Positions 1 to 11,669 of a DNA stretch of 64,000 bases are shown piece after piece; the stretch's first letter is position 1; each line of letters opens with the position of its first letter. The notes beneath the pieces were generated by a model. The model worked only from the letters and a program-made list of their open reading frames with translations, searched no databases and was not told where the DNA came from. The position numbers and the translations under genes are program-made. Source of the stretch: Blumeriella jaapii (lineage: Eukaryota; Ascomycota; Leotiomycetes; Helotiales; Drepanopezizaceae); NCBI GenBank assembly GCA_009599575.1, contig VWND01000016.1:496001-560000 (forward strand), read 5' to 3'.

Positions 1-370
1 GATATTACGCGCGCAGTTTGCTTATACGTACGATCGCATTTAGCTTTGCATCGATTCGATTTCGATAATTTAATATATACGAAAAAACGCGTTATCGATA
101 TTATAATAAACGTTTTACGAAATACAAAATATAATATTTATATACGACGTCGAAATCCGATAGGCTTTAAAATATATAAGTATAGTCGGCAATAAAACAG
201 CGGACAAATTCGCTATTTATAAAAACAGTCAGCTTTAAGACTCGGGCATGCTTTTCGAACCGACGATTTATAAAATACGTTTTTATTATAAAATAATAAA
301 AAACGACGTCAGAATTAAATAATAATTTAAATATAAAGATTTTTTTTTTCGGAATTATTAACGATAGCAA
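1..370 (+). pseudogene. Tad-like LINE ORF2, RNase H end (5' piece)
   Basis: This is the C-terminal half of a non-LTR retrotransposon polyprotein, degraded by RIP-type mutation. Around 146-206 one frame reads VEIR*ALKYISIVGNKTAD; the order 'R, W-to-stop, then VGN-x-TAD' is the end of the RNase H domain found in Tad-clade LINEs (RNA strand removal during target-primed reverse transcription). The frame runs on to about 325. The element is cut at 370 by Gypsy element A1 and resumes at 11670; GCAA is duplicated on both sides. The reverse transcriptase and endonuclease parts would lie left of the window. Assignment to LINE rests on this motif plus the Cys-rich C-terminus and the ATT tail of the second piece. 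Confidence 0.7.
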
Positions 371-640
371 TATAAAACGGTAATACCTTGTATTAATAGG
401 AATTGGTAGTTTTAGCTATGGTCGAGGCATGGACCCCTCCGAGACCCCCTGCCACTGACTACTTTCAACAGGTATAAAAGCAAAGCATCCCTTTAGATAG
501 TACCATAGGCACGCAATCTAATTTATATTTTTACTTATTTTTTTTTTTTTTTTTTTTTCAGTTTTTTTTAAGGATTTCCTAGATTATTTTATTTACCGAT
601 ATATGGCCGTATTAATCTAGTTTTCCTATTTACTTTTATA
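371..640 (+). repeat. A1 5' LTR
   Basis: 270 bp direct repeat matching 11403-11669, 15436-15702 and 26463-27815 (the last split by element E). Differences between copies are mainly C/T and G/A transitions. A poly(T) run of about 20 bases at 539-558 replaces a mixed pyrimidine tract seen in the other copies, as expected if C was changed to T. Confidence 0.93.
471..480 (+). promoter_or_regulatory. LTR TATA box of family A
   Basis: GGTATAAAAG is conserved in the LTRs of both A elements (15537 onward has TATAAGAG), about 100 bp into the LTR and downstream of a C-rich block also conserved in all copies. Position and sequence fit the core promoter that would start the genomic transcript. Inferred from sequence only. 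Confidence 0.55.
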
Positions 641-642
641 TT

Positions 643-668
643 TGATAATCTACGCAGGGATTTAAACT
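643..668 (+). other. Primer-binding site of A1
   Basis: Two bases after the 5' LTR. Comparing A1 with A2 (15705) and undoing transitions gives TGGTGATCTACGCAGG followed by GATTTGAAC. This has the shape of the complement of a tRNA 3' end: TGG (for CCA), discriminator, 7 nt acceptor strand, 5 nt T-stem, and a T-loop complement. The match therefore extends well beyond the usual 8-18 nt. The tRNA identity is not known to me. Confidence 0.55.
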
Positions 669-1339
669 TCGGTGTTTCGTTTTTATATACTTGCCGATAT
701 ATTTTTTAAATTTATAATTAAAATCGATTTCGATATTTCGCTATTACGGCTTAAAAAACCGCTTATATGGTATTGTTCGCAGCTGTATTATATGAAAAAC
801 TTTTAATAGCTTTTTTTATTTTGCGCATAATTATTAAATTACAAAAGTGTAATATATTTCAGAAACATTTGAAATTACGATCAAGCAATTCTGAATCGTG
901 CGAAGTTTAAAGCTCGAAAATCGCTTTTTTGTTTAAAAATAACAAATCGAATATTGGTTCGTACGCTTCGACCGCTGCGCTCGGCCCTTCTGAATTAAAT
1001 CTTTTTTAGTTAAACGCTTGGCGAAAACTTAATCTTTTGATTTTACGCTTTATAATTATAGCAATTACAATTTGCGGCTTTTTATTAAAAATAGTAAAAA
1101 ATGGCTGTACGTGTATTAGTCTGAGCCACGGAATATCGAAACCGTGAATTATATAGCAATATTATATTAATTCAATTAATTTACTAAAAAACAAATTTTT
1201 TAACACGCTATCCAAATATCTGAACGCAATTTTATTTTATTTAATTTCTTTAGAAAACACAAAGATTTTTTTAATAGCTCTTTTATTAAAAACGATTTTT
1301 TTTATATTAAAAACCCTTAATCTGCAATTTTAGAAAACA
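669..1339 (+). other. A1 leader region
   Basis: Untranslated leader between primer-binding site and gag. It contains a stretch (about 930-1130) that in A2 is an intact 63-codon frame (15991-16182) with a hydrophobic middle. In A1 the same stretch is broken by a W-to-stop change and a 1 bp shift near 1095. No other feature seen. Confidence 0.4.
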
Positions 1340-3000
1340 TTTATTTATTTAATTTAAACCCTACCAACATTTTCGCTAATATTATAAACAACGACGCTTT
1401 TCGTTTTTTTATACAAGGCCGCATGCCTTTTTCTGGCTCCTCTGATGCACTTTTATTTAATAGCGCCAATATTACCGATTTTATCGAGAAATATAAAAAA
1501 ACTTATAAAAATTTCGGAATTTTTAAAACTAAAATATTCGATAAGCTTTTTCGCTATTATAATTTAACTATTAAAAATATTATTAAATCGATAAATAAAT
1601 AAAAAGCTATTAGGGCTCGAAACTAGCGTAAGCTAATTAAAGCTTTGAAATCGGAATTTCGAAACCACGATCGCTAGCAAATTCGCGATATTATCGCTTT
1701 TTTTAAACAGTTTGTTATAATAATTCGCCAAGCTAAAAAACTCAAGGCTTATTATCGTATTTATACGAAAGTTTTTGACGTTCTCGTTAATAAAAAGGTT
1801 TTAAGCGAAATTAAACAAAAAAAACTGTTTTTATTTAGCTTTTTAACTAATATTCGCAATAAAACTATTAAGCATTTTAAAATTAATAAACAAAACTTTA
1901 AAACCTTCGATCAGTATTTTAAATTTGTAAAATTCGTTTTTAAATAAAATCAAAGCGAACGTATTATCGAAGCCATAAACCAAAAGAAATCTCTTTTTTT
2001 TATTTACAAAAAAAACGTAGAAGTTTTAATACAAAAACATGCCCAGCTACTAAAAGTTATCGAAATCGCTAAAAAACAACCAGTTATTATATTATTTAAT
2101 CGTTTTGCAAAATCTATTGGCTTGGAAAAGCTTAATAAAAATATCGAAACTTTCGTATTAAAATTTACCGATATTAAAATTCAAAAACTTCAAAGCAAAA
2201 TCGAAGATTTTATATAATAGCAGAAAAAACTTTTTTACGTTAACTCGGATAATAAAAACGATTAAAATAGCTTTTATAATAATTACTCTTTTTAAAATAC
2301 GCGAAGCGATCAGCTTCGCTAAGCCATCGTAAAAGTAATAGCTGCTTAGTAGCAACCTTTCCGTGCTAACGATCAGAATCAGCGAAATATTAATTATAAT
2401 AACGATTATTAAAAAAAAAAAAAAATCAACGCGGAAACCAAAATCGCGGCTATTAAAATAGTAAAAGTAATTATCAAAACAAATTCCGTAGTTTTAAATA
2501 TGGATTTTGTGATAATAAAAAAATTCACTGCGAAAAACTTTATATTCGTTTTAAATGCAAAGCATTTAATTTTTATATAAATAATAATATTTGTTATATT
2601 AATAAATATAAAACGATTTGCTTTGGACCGACGAAAGCAGAAATAAACCCTTTTAACAAAGCTAAAAACCAAAGCTGATTAAATATTATTCGCTTAAAAA
2701 TAAAAGGTACGAAATAGAACGATTGCTTAAAAAACAAAAAAAATGCAAAAACGATTTTTATTAGTAAAAAAAAAAACATTCCGGAAAGCGTATTAATTAA
2801 AAAAAAAACTTTTATTTTAAGCGTAAATAAAATTCAAGTATATAAATAAAAAACAAATATATATATTATTAATATAAGTATCGCATTTGCAAATATTATA
2901 ATTGCATAATTAAGTCAGCGAATTATAAAAAAGCAAAATGCTTTTATTTTATTCGCCAAACCGATTGATATAAAAAAAAACGTTAGAATCGAGAAAAAAA
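1340..3000 (+). pseudogene. A1 gag (RIP-degraded)
   Basis: Frames here, interrupted by stops, encode a helical, basic protein: blocks such as FNSANITDFIEKYKK and LIKALKSEFRN, followed by a long K/E/Q-rich stretch to about 2220. It lies directly upstream of the protease motif, so it is best read as the nucleocapsid/capsid protein (gag). Stops fall where W or Q would be expected (TAG/TAA), the RIP pattern. No intact CCHC zinc knuckle is visible; a Cys-containing stretch near 2520-2640 may be its remnant. The portion from 2250 to 3000 changes frame several times and is read with low confidence. Confidence 0.55.
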
Positions 3001-3987
3001 AAGATTTTAAAATTCGAAAAAAAACCGATAAAACCATCAGAAAAACGCTTATAATAAAAGAAATTAACGACGATATAAAAAATATCGATACCGATATTCC
3101 GGTTTAAATTATTCAGAAAATACCAGCTTTTAAGCGCCTATTATTAATGCGAAGCGAAAAATAAATCGATAAATATATTAGCTCCGAAGCCGTCGACGAA
3201 ATTATTAAAAAAATTATAAAACAAAAAATTAAATTGAAATTCAGCGATTTATTTAATATAAAAAAAAGATTCGATAAAGTTATTAATAAACAAATCTTTG
3301 TATTAAAAAAAAACGAAAAGATTGAAATCATCCGAAAAGAAAACGATTTTAAATTAAAAAAAAATCAAAAAGAAATTTACAATATCGTAATTAATTTAGC
3401 CGATAAAAAAAAATTCTCGGAAAAAGTCAGCCTTTTGGCTTTCGCTATAAAAACCCAAAAGTCAAAACGACGAAACTGCTTTTACACGGCTATAAAAGCG
3501 TTAAAAATAAAAACAATATTTAAAAAAAATACGACCGCTCTCGTTCTATTCGATAATAAAACCGAAATCAATTGCATAAATTAAAAAACAGCCGAAACTA
3601 ATAATATTCCGATTATTACCGATAAGCGAATAATTTATATTACCGTTAATAAAAATACGATTGAATTTAATAAAATTATACGAAATATAAAAATCGATGT
3701 TAAAAGTATTATTATTTATAAAAACTTTTTAATAATAAAAAAATGCTTTTATTTTATTATTTTTGGAATGCTTTAGATTTTGAAAAGTTTCGTCAGTTTC
3801 AAATATATCGAAAACGGCCAGATAAAAGTCTTTTTCTGAAACTGAAACCGATTTTTTCAAAATCAAATTATCGTCGCCGGCGATAAAATTTTTTTAATCG
3901 ACGTTTTATCGGAAAACGAATAGCCGGCTTTAATTTTAGGACAAACGCTAAACTGCAACAAAACCTGGAAAATACTTAGCTAAAAGC

Positions 3988-4020
3988 ATTCGCGTTACTA
4001 ATCGAAATAACACCGCGAAT
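3988..4020. repeat. 33 bp palindromic module, A1 copy 1 (protease-RT linker)
   Basis: ATTCGCGTTACTA, 7 bp centre, then an arm ending ACACCGCGAAT. In the pol frame the module and its flanks read KAFALLIEITPRIK. Length, ends and centre agree with the nine other copies listed here. Confidence 0.85.
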
Positions 4021-5932
4021 AAAATTAGCTAATATTAATATTTTCGGCTATTAATTCGGAAATAAAAATTCCGAAGATTTCGTTTTTATATTAAACAAAT
4101 CCGACCTATATATTTTATTTTTTTATATTAATATCAGCATTTTTTACAAGCGCAAAGCTGATAAAATACGATTCGTAAATCTTGGCGAATTCGATAAAAA
4201 TATTTCCGGAAAAATAAACGATTAATTCGAAAAAAATAAAACAATAAAACTATTTTAATTAATTATTAGCGAATTCGAAAAACTTATTACCGGCCGATTT
4301 TTCAGCTTATTATTTAACAGCCGATTTACAAAAAAACGATTTGATAATTTAGCAATCGGAATTTAATTTTTGCCAAAAAAAAAAAAGATTTTATACGAAA
4401 TTCTACGCAATCGAAAAAAGTTATAGCCTTCGATTTCACCGAAATAAGCCAATTTAGCTTTAACGTTACGTTTTATATCGATATCAAAACCGTATTTTAC
4501 GAAACCTAGTAAAAAAAAACCTTTTTAATTTTTAAAATTTTCTAGAATAAAATAGTCGAAATGCTAAAAAAGCGAATTAAGCAAAAAATCTTCGAATTTT
4601 GCTACGGCTTATATAAAAACAAATAATTTATCGTTGCGAAAAAAAAAAAAAGCATTTACAAATTTATTACCGCAGTCGTCGAAATAAATAAAATAACGAT
4701 ACGAAACGCTAACGTGCTATTTAACGTCGATTAATTTTCAAACGAATTCGCAAAATTAACGATCGCTTTTTTTTTCGATTTGTTTTTCGGCTACGATTAT
4801 TTAATATTTAATTTACGATCCCGAAATATAACGGCAATTTAAATTTTAATCGGTTTATTACGTATAACCAAAGTATTTATAAAAGCTATTAATTTAATCG
4901 TTTAATTCGTAAAAATCGTATATAAAATTCTTATAATTTGCATTTCTGATATTGTTTTTTTTTACGTTAACGACGTCGGAGTAAAAGGCCCCAGATTATA
5001 TTATAATAATAAAAAGATCTTTTTTAAAATTCGACGTTATATAATAAAATATATTTAAAATATCGATAAAATTATAATTTGCTTCGAAAAAGCCAAAGCT
5101 ATTATTGGCTTTCGATTAAAATTTTGTATGTCCGAAATAAATATCGTCGGTTATATAACTAATAGCGCTGGCCGCCATTTTTAATAAAAAAAAATTAAAA
5201 AAATTTGCGAATAAAAAAAATATAAAAATATTACCGAAGCCAGAGCTTTTATTAGCGTTATGATTTATTATCGCAATTAAATTAAAAACTTTTCTTAGAA
5301 AGCTGCATTTATTTACGCTACGATAAAAAAGAAATCGATTTCGTTTGGAAAGAAAAGCAAAGCAAAGCTATAAAAATCCTTAAAAACGATCTTTTATCGG
5401 CTTTATTATTTATGCGGATCGATTACAGCTTAAACGCAGGAAAAATTATTTTAATTGTCGACGCTAATATTTTCGGTTAAAAAGTTATATTATAATAAAT
5501 CGACGAAAACAAAAAACAGTATTTTTTACGATTCGAAAACGGCCTATAATCTTTCGCGAAAGCACGCTACGATGCTACCAAACGAAAATGTCGAAGCGCT
5601 TTTAAAATAATAAAAAAAATAAAAAGCGAATTATACGGCGTATATTTTATTTTGAAAACAAACGCAAAAATTTTTATCGATTAATTAAATAAAAAAACTA
5701 ATAATCTGCTAAAAGCATTCGTTATTAATTAAATAATTTAAATGCGATTTATAAACTTCGAAATCAAATATATTAAAAAAACAATTAATACAGCGGCAAA
5801 CGGCCTTTCCAAACGAAAACGCTTTTATTCGTTTGATTTTGCTAAATAAAGCGAATAAAATATTAACGAATAAATTGTTAACGAAATCGGCTGCTTCGTT
5901 ATTTGCGCTTTGAATTTTATAAAGCCAAAATT

Positions 5933-5965
5933 ATTCGCGTTATTATTTCGGCTAGCACCGCGAAT
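5933..5965. repeat. 33 bp palindromic module, A1 copy 2 (RNase H-integrase linker)
   Basis: Arms ATTCGCGTTATTA and TAGCACCGCGAAT around a TTTCGGC centre. Adds in-frame codons read with flanks as KLFALLFRLAPRIK. Only 30 bp separate it from the next copy. Confidence 0.88.
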
Positions 5966-5995
5966 AAAAAACATTAATTTTCGGGCCGAAAAAGC

Positions 5996-6028
5996 ATTCG
6001 CGTTATTATTTCGATTGATACCGCGAAT
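5996..6028. repeat. 33 bp palindromic module, A1 copy 3 (RNase H-integrase linker)
   Basis: Arms ATTCGCGTTATTA and TGATACCGCGAAT. In frame, reads KAFALLFRLIPRID, closely matching copy 2, so the protein carries two repeats of the same peptide. Confidence 0.87.
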
Positions 6029-7576
6029 AGATTTAACCGAAAACGATCGGAATAAGCCGATTAGCGACAAAAATAAATTTTTAATCGATAATTACGAAAT
6101 TAAGAATTTTTATTTAATCGTATATTATTTAATTATTTTGTTTAAATTATTTAACGTATTAAATTATTAGTTTAAATTATTTAAAAACCAGGCTTTCGAT
6201 TATATTTTAGCTAACAAAAAGCTGTATAAAATAAAAAATAATATATATTAAAAACGCTTAATAATAAATAACAAAGCCGATAAGTTTTAAATTATAAAAA
6301 AAGCTTACGAAAAAGTTTTTTATAAAAAAGCTGAAGCTATTTATCACCGAATCAAAAACGACTTTTAATAAAAAAAGTGTTTCGAAAACTGCAAAGTTTT
6401 CGTTAAAAGTTGCATTTTTTGCTAAAAACGAAAGCCTGGCCGAAAAAAAATTTATTATATCCGACGTGGTTTTTTAAAATCTGAAAAAAGATTAATCTCG
6501 ACGTTATACGCGTACCGATTACCGACCGCGAGCATACGTGCTTCGTATTCGCTATCGACGATCTGTTTAAATAATTTAAAAAAAAACCTTTTCGAAACGC
6601 TATTTTCGAAATTATAGCGATCTTTTTTTAAAAAAACGTTATGTATCGATACGGTTTATTTAGCAAATTAAACGTCGATAATAAATCCGAAAACAAAAGC
6701 GTTATCGAAACTTTTACAAAAAAATATAATATCTAACGTATTTAAATTTTAGTTTACAATTTAAAAAGCAACGGATTCGTTAAATAAAAATATAAAAATA
6801 TTTTTAACGATTTTTTAAAAGCTATTCGAAAAAGCTATAAGCGTTGATCGCGGAAATTCTCGGAAATGCTTTTTGCTATACGCATATGCATATATGCTTT
6901 TATTAAAATAATTTTATTTTTTATTTAATACGGCAGAAACGCTCGATTGCTTTTGGAAATAAAATAGCTTATATAAAAGCTTTATAACGTAGTCAAAATA
7001 AAAACGAAAGCTGATTTATTAGCAATAAAATTTAAATAGCTAAACTACCGCGATATAAATATAAAAAAAATAATTTTAAAAAAAAAAAAGTATAAAAAAG
7101 CAGTTAAAAAAATTTAAAATAAAACTAAAATTTTAAAAAAAACGCTAATTAAAAAAAAAAATCTGATTTTAATTTACGACGTCCAGCGCGCTATTAATAA
7201 ATCGGCCGATATTAAACTTAATTATAAATGGCTCGGATTTTACGAAATATACGAGGCCGAATTAAATAAAAGCTATTATAAGCTTACGGAATTCGATGAA
7301 ATAAAATTGAAAAAAACGTTCGCCGCCAACCGGTTAAAGCGATTTTACAAAAAAAACCAGCAAATCTATCCCCTGGATTCTGAATCAAAAAGCGATTTCG
7401 ATTCCAGCGAATCCGACGACGACTCCGATCAAAACGATTATACTTCTAAAAAAGAAAAACCTTTTGAAAAGGTTTGAAAACAGCCGAACGATAATTTCGC
7501 TGCTGAAACTATAGTTTAAATCGTAATTCCATTTATAATCGAAAAAAAAAAAGATGCTTACAAAATTGTTTACTAA

Positions 7577-8042
7577 CTGTTTTATTGTTTTTGTTTATTT
7601 ATTGTTTTTTTTTTTATTATATACTATTTTATTATTTTTGTTTTACTTTGCTTGTATATAATTTAATTATTTTATTTTATATATATTATTTATTCTTAAA
7701 ACCTTTTTTTATATTATTTAAAACACTTATTATATTTTTTTTTATTTGATTATATTTTTATTTATCAAAACAAAAGCTTTGTATATATTTAAGCCGCGTA
7801 TTTGATATATTTATATTACTCGCATATTTTACGAAAACTATTTTTTATGCATTTTATTATTTGCTATTTTTTGTATTATTTATTTTTTTCGTTATTCTGA
7901 ACGAATGGCTATTTAAACAGTTATAATTTATTAAAAAAACAGCATGCGAATTTCCGTAACTTTTGAATACAAATACCTTATAGTTTTCGTATTTTTTTTC
8001 ATTTATTTTTTAACAAATATAACACGCTTTTTTAATTAATAA
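7577..8042. other. T-rich spacer between pol and ORF3 of A1
   Basis: About 460 bp of very T-rich sequence with no coding signal on either strand. The same spacer is present in A2 (22638-23104), so it is part of the element. Could hold a splice or internal start signal for the downstream frame, but none is recognisable after RIP. Confidence 0.4.
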
Positions 8043-11000
8043 ACCTATCGATATTATATCGTTTTTTAAGCAAAGCGTTGCTAAACCAGGCAAACTTATT
8101 TTTAATTTATTTTAAAACGAAATTATTATACGCAATTTTTCCGAATTTAAGCAAGCATATAATGCCGCTATTTCAAATTAATAAACAGCTTTCGTAAAAA
8201 TATTTATAAAACAATTCGATATAATAACTGAAAACGTTAACGAATTTTTATTCGATTACAAAAGCTTCGTTAAAATTAAATTCGTTCGCAAAAGCTTTAA
8301 TTACGACAAATTCCTGCTGAATTACGATAACGCTTTAAAAACTTTCGCCGAAGCAAAAAAAGCTTAAAATAATAAAAAAAAAATAACAGACCGAATTTTG
8401 CGCTTTCTGCTAAATTAACGAGAAAAAAATATTCAAAAATACATTTTTAGCAAAATCACCGGTATTATTCCATTTCGACACTTCGCTCGCTTTTTCGAAA
8501 TTATTACTTTTATTAAAAAAAAAGTCTAAGTATTAAACGCTTATATTTTTAAAACACAAATCCTAAAAGCTAATAATTCAAAAGCTCGCAAATTTATAAG
8601 CTTTTTTACAGCTGTTTGCAAACTGGTCGACGACGCTATATAATCGCCAGAAAAAATTCTAATCGGCTGCGAAACTTTAAATCTAACTTTTTTTTAAAGC
8701 AAAAAACTAAGCGTCGCTAAATACGGCATTTTTATACCGAAGAAAAAAAACGACGCCATTCCGACGCTTTAAATTTACGACGACGAAAAAAATAAAAAAG
8801 CTAATATTATTTTCGTTTAATTCGAAAAGATATACGCGATAATAATTAACATTTTTAAAACAGCTAAAACAATTCGGCGACTTTTATTTTTAATTATCGA
8901 AAACAAATCCGAAAACGAAACCAAAAGCGTAATAGCAAATAACCGCTTATTCGAATACAAAAAACCTATTGTATTTGTAAAAACAATTCCGAAAAAAATA
9001 AAAATAAAAAACGTAAAAAAGCGCGCCGATATTTTCGAAACTTTTTTTATTCGGAAAAAAAAATTATTCACGTCGCTAACAGAAAAAGCACCGCGAATAA
9101 AAACAGCCGGAAATCGACGCCGAATTATAAGCTTTAAGCTAATTAACAAAAAACGCGACGATTTTACAAAATCGAATTTAAAAAACGCCGGCATTTCGAA
9201 AAGAAAAAATTCAAACGATTTTAAATTTAATTTTTCGAAATTAAATACGCAAATATCAAAAACGCTTGCTGCGTTTAAAAACGTCGTACCGCTAATATTT
9301 TAAATTTTAATAAAAATATTTAAAATCTCGACTATTATACGATTCGACCGAAAAAGCCTGGAAAAAAATATCGAAATTATCGCGAAAAAAATTATACAAA
9401 AAACGCAAAATTAAATTATTCTGCTTAAAACTTTCGTTTTCGACGACGAAACGATTCAGAAATTTTATTTCGATACTTTTATATAAAAATTAAATAAATC
9501 CGTCAGTTTTTTTTTTTTTGCTTCGAACGAAAATTAAATCAAATTTTTTTCGGAAAATTGCAAATATAATACGCCGAAACAAATAAAAAAGACTTTTGAA
9601 AACGATAACCCGTTTTTATTCGAGCTTTTTTTCGTTAAAAAACTTCGATTTTTTAATTTCGTTTTTACGAATAACGTTAACGCCAGAAAAAACGGCAAGT
9701 TTTATTATTTCTACATGCGTTATTACGCGGCGTACTACGATTTAATTATAAAAAAAATTAACGTTATCGATTTCGCTAATCGATTCGCTGCTATTAAAAA
9801 TTCGAACTACGACGTATTCGAAATTAATTTTAATAATTAATTTATATTCCGACGAAAAATTGCGAAAACTATTTAAGCGCGTGCGAAAGTTTATTTAAGC
9901 TACGTAAATTTCAAAGCAAATTCTAAAGCTTTTAGCGCGATTATAAAGCTCGACTAAAACGTAAAAAAATAAAAGCAACGAATATTTTCAAAAGCCGACT
10001 TTTTTAATTTTTCGACCGAAAATATGTTTTAAAATTTATTTAAATTAAATTGCGAATTCGTTAATTACGTAAGATTTTATAATAGAAAAAACAAGCTATT
10101 GCTGTATTTTATAAAAAAGAAATAGCTATATATAAATATTATTTTCGACTGGTCAAAACTCAAAAAGCGCTTATAGCTTTTTTCGTTAATATGCTTTATA
10201 ATTTTATTTAACAAACTTTTAAAATGCACCCCGGCTTTTATTTCGCTGCTTTAATTATCCGAAACTTTGGAAACTGCCGCTTCGTAATATATTTTAACGT
10301 TCCGATCGCTTTAAATTTCGCTGGCCCCGACCGTATTATAATTATAAAATTCGATATCGCCGATTTTTTAAAAAAAAAAAAAATCGAAGATTTTACCGAC
10401 GCTATTCTCGACTATTACGTTCTGTTTGCATTCGCATATAATTCGAGAATAATTAAAGCTTATTTGTAATTATACCACGACGCTAAGCTGATTAAAATTA
10501 TTCAGAAAGGTTTAGCTTTCTCGTATTTTAACGCGTTTAAAATAATAGCCTCGGCTATTTTATCGGATTATAAGATCGAAAGCTACGAAATAGAAAATAA
10601 AATAACTTTTGTTAGCTTTTCGACTAAGCAAAAGATTTTCGTTAAATTCAGAACCCAAAACCGACGGCGCGATGCTAATTTATTCGAATAATTATACGGC
10701 GTAAAAATACAAAAACTATTTCGAAAACGACAATCCGATAAGCAATTTGATACTGTTTATATTACAGCGAAAGCAATTATAATATTTTCGGTGGTTTCGA
10801 TTGCAAACGATTATTTCCGAATTATTTCGTAAAATAATTTTTTTTATAAGCCTCGAAGCTTTTTCAAAAGCATTCGTCGGTAAACAATCGTAGTCCGATC
10901 TATTAGTTTTACGCAAAGCAAAAACGTTAATCGGTTTTAATTACGATAAACTAATCGATTATTTTTACGATTTTAATATAAAACTTTTCAGCGTTTTTTG

Positions 11001-11280
11001 CAAAACGTAAAATTACGTTTAAAAGCTAAAATTTACTATTTACGAAAAAAAATCGTAAAAAACATTCGTCGCGGCGACGCCTAATAATATTATCGACGAA
11101 AAAGCTATCAGAACGTTCGTAAGTTTAAACGATATTTCGATTAATATTTTATCGAGCCACTTTTTAAAAAAGCAAAATAAACAAAATAATTTAAACGATA
11201 AACGAAACGCTATCCTTTCGCAAAAGCCAATAGCAAAAAAGCCAAAAACGGATTAAAAAACCGAAAAAATATAAAGCTAA
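8043..11280 (+). pseudogene. A1 third coding region (ORF3), function unknown
   Basis: A 3.2 kb region downstream of pol that behaves as coding: long stop-poor stretches on the + strand, shared with A2 (23105-26340), and stops mainly where Q or W codons would mutate. Readable blocks include ANNRLFEYKKPIVFVKTIPK, NGKFYYFYMRYYAAYYD and LDYYVLFAFAYNSR. The end (11160-11260) is basic (KK, KR), like a nuclear localisation or nucleic-acid binding tail. One 33 bp palindromic module lies in frame at 9066-9098. I recognise no domain. An env-like role is possible by position but no signal peptide or clear membrane anchor is seen. The size (about 1000 codons) is large for an accessory gene of a fungal Gypsy element. 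Confidence 0.5.
9066..9098. repeat. 33 bp palindromic module, A1 copy 4 (ORF3)
   Basis: Left arm ATTCACGTCGCTA (one RIP-type change), right end AGCACCGCGAAT. The centre is more diverged. In the ORF3 frame the C-terminal half reads KAPRIK, the same phase as the copies in pol. Confidence 0.75.
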
Positions 11281-11402
11281 AAAGTTTGGTTTGTGATTAA
11301 TTGGTTTTTAAATTATATAAAATAAACTAGATTGTATTTATTGGAATTATATTTTTCTTTGATCGTAATTAAAAACGACTACGTATATTATTTAAAACAG
11401 AA

Positions 11403-11669
11403 TATAAAACGATAATATTTTATATTAATAAAAATTGGTAATTTTAGTTATGGTCGAGGCATGAACCCTTCCGAGACCCTCTGCCACTGACTACCTTCAA
11501 CAGGTATAAAAGCAAAGCATCTCCTTAGATAGTACCATAAGCACGCAGTCCAATTTATACTTTCACTTATTTTTCTTTTCCTTTCTTCAGTCTTTTCTAG
11601 GAATTCCCTAGACTATTTTACCTACCGATATATGGCCGTATCAGTCTGGTTTTCCTACCTACTTTTACA
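11403..11669 (+). repeat. A1 3' LTR
   Basis: 267 bp, less mutated than the 5' LTR: it keeps C-rich blocks such as TCCTACCTACTTTTACA where the 5' LTR reads TCCTATTTACTTTTATA. Ends at the duplicated GCAA. The purine-rich stretch just before it (AAACAGAATA) is the likely polypurine tract. Confidence 0.92.

Larger units (their letters stand above)
3400..7576 (+). pseudogene. A1 pol: protease, RT, RNase H, integrase
   Basis: Polyprotein for copying and integrating the element. Protease: ALVLFDNKTEINC at about 3540-3575, where the D-S/T-G active triplet is now D-N-K (GATAATAAA at 3552-3560). RT: fingers about 4560-4720 and the catalytic box YVNDVGVKGP at 4963-4992, first Asp lost by GAC-to-AAC. 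RNase H: about 5330-5810, with VDANIFG, RYDATKRKC and NTAANGLSKRKR. Integrase: zinc region 6338-6425 (YHRIKN...CIFC), core with IDDLF, VDNKSEN and SNGFVK, the last Glu changed to Lys. The frame ends at TAA 7574-7576 after an acidic tail. 'GVKGP' after the RT box and a long RNase H-integrase linker mark a distinct fungal Gypsy lineage. Two palindromic 33 bp modules sit in that linker and one between protease and RT. Confidence 0.88.
371..11669 (+). mobile_element. Gypsy LTR retrotransposon A1 (11.3 kb, RIP-degraded)
   Basis: Complete element bounded by LTRs 371-640 and 11403-11669. The LTR ends are inverted (TGTAAAA...TTTTACA; the first G is A in this copy) and the element is flanked by the 4 bp duplication GCAA (367-370 and 11670-11673). 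Order inside: primer-binding site, leader, gag, protease, reverse transcriptase, RNase H, integrase, a 460 bp T-rich spacer, then a third coding region. Order RT-RNase H-integrase makes it Ty3/Gypsy. Both copies in this window (A1, A2) have the same layout and size. All frames are full of TAA/TAG stops, so it is dead. Confidence 0.93.

Noticed and set aside
2297..2323. Short palindrome CGAAGCGATCAGCTTCG in A1 gag, a similar one near 17675
   Set aside because: Arms of only 6-7 bp, few copies, not at orthologous positions; could be chance in coding sequence.
5825..6070. 81-codon minus-strand frame with a repeated FIRGASRNNNANAF-type peptide
   Set aside because: Antisense of the pol linker; the repeat is the palindromic module read from the other side.
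8817..9194. 125-codon minus-strand frame, with a counterpart at 23875-24252
   Set aside because: Lies opposite ORF3 of family A in both copies; A/T bias and CpG-rich codons leave the complement open. The ORF3 strand is preferred because it continues for 3 kb.
10224..10469. 81-codon plus-strand frame as a separate gene
   Set aside because: Part of the longer ORF3 of A1, with stops on either side due to RIP; also open in part in A2.
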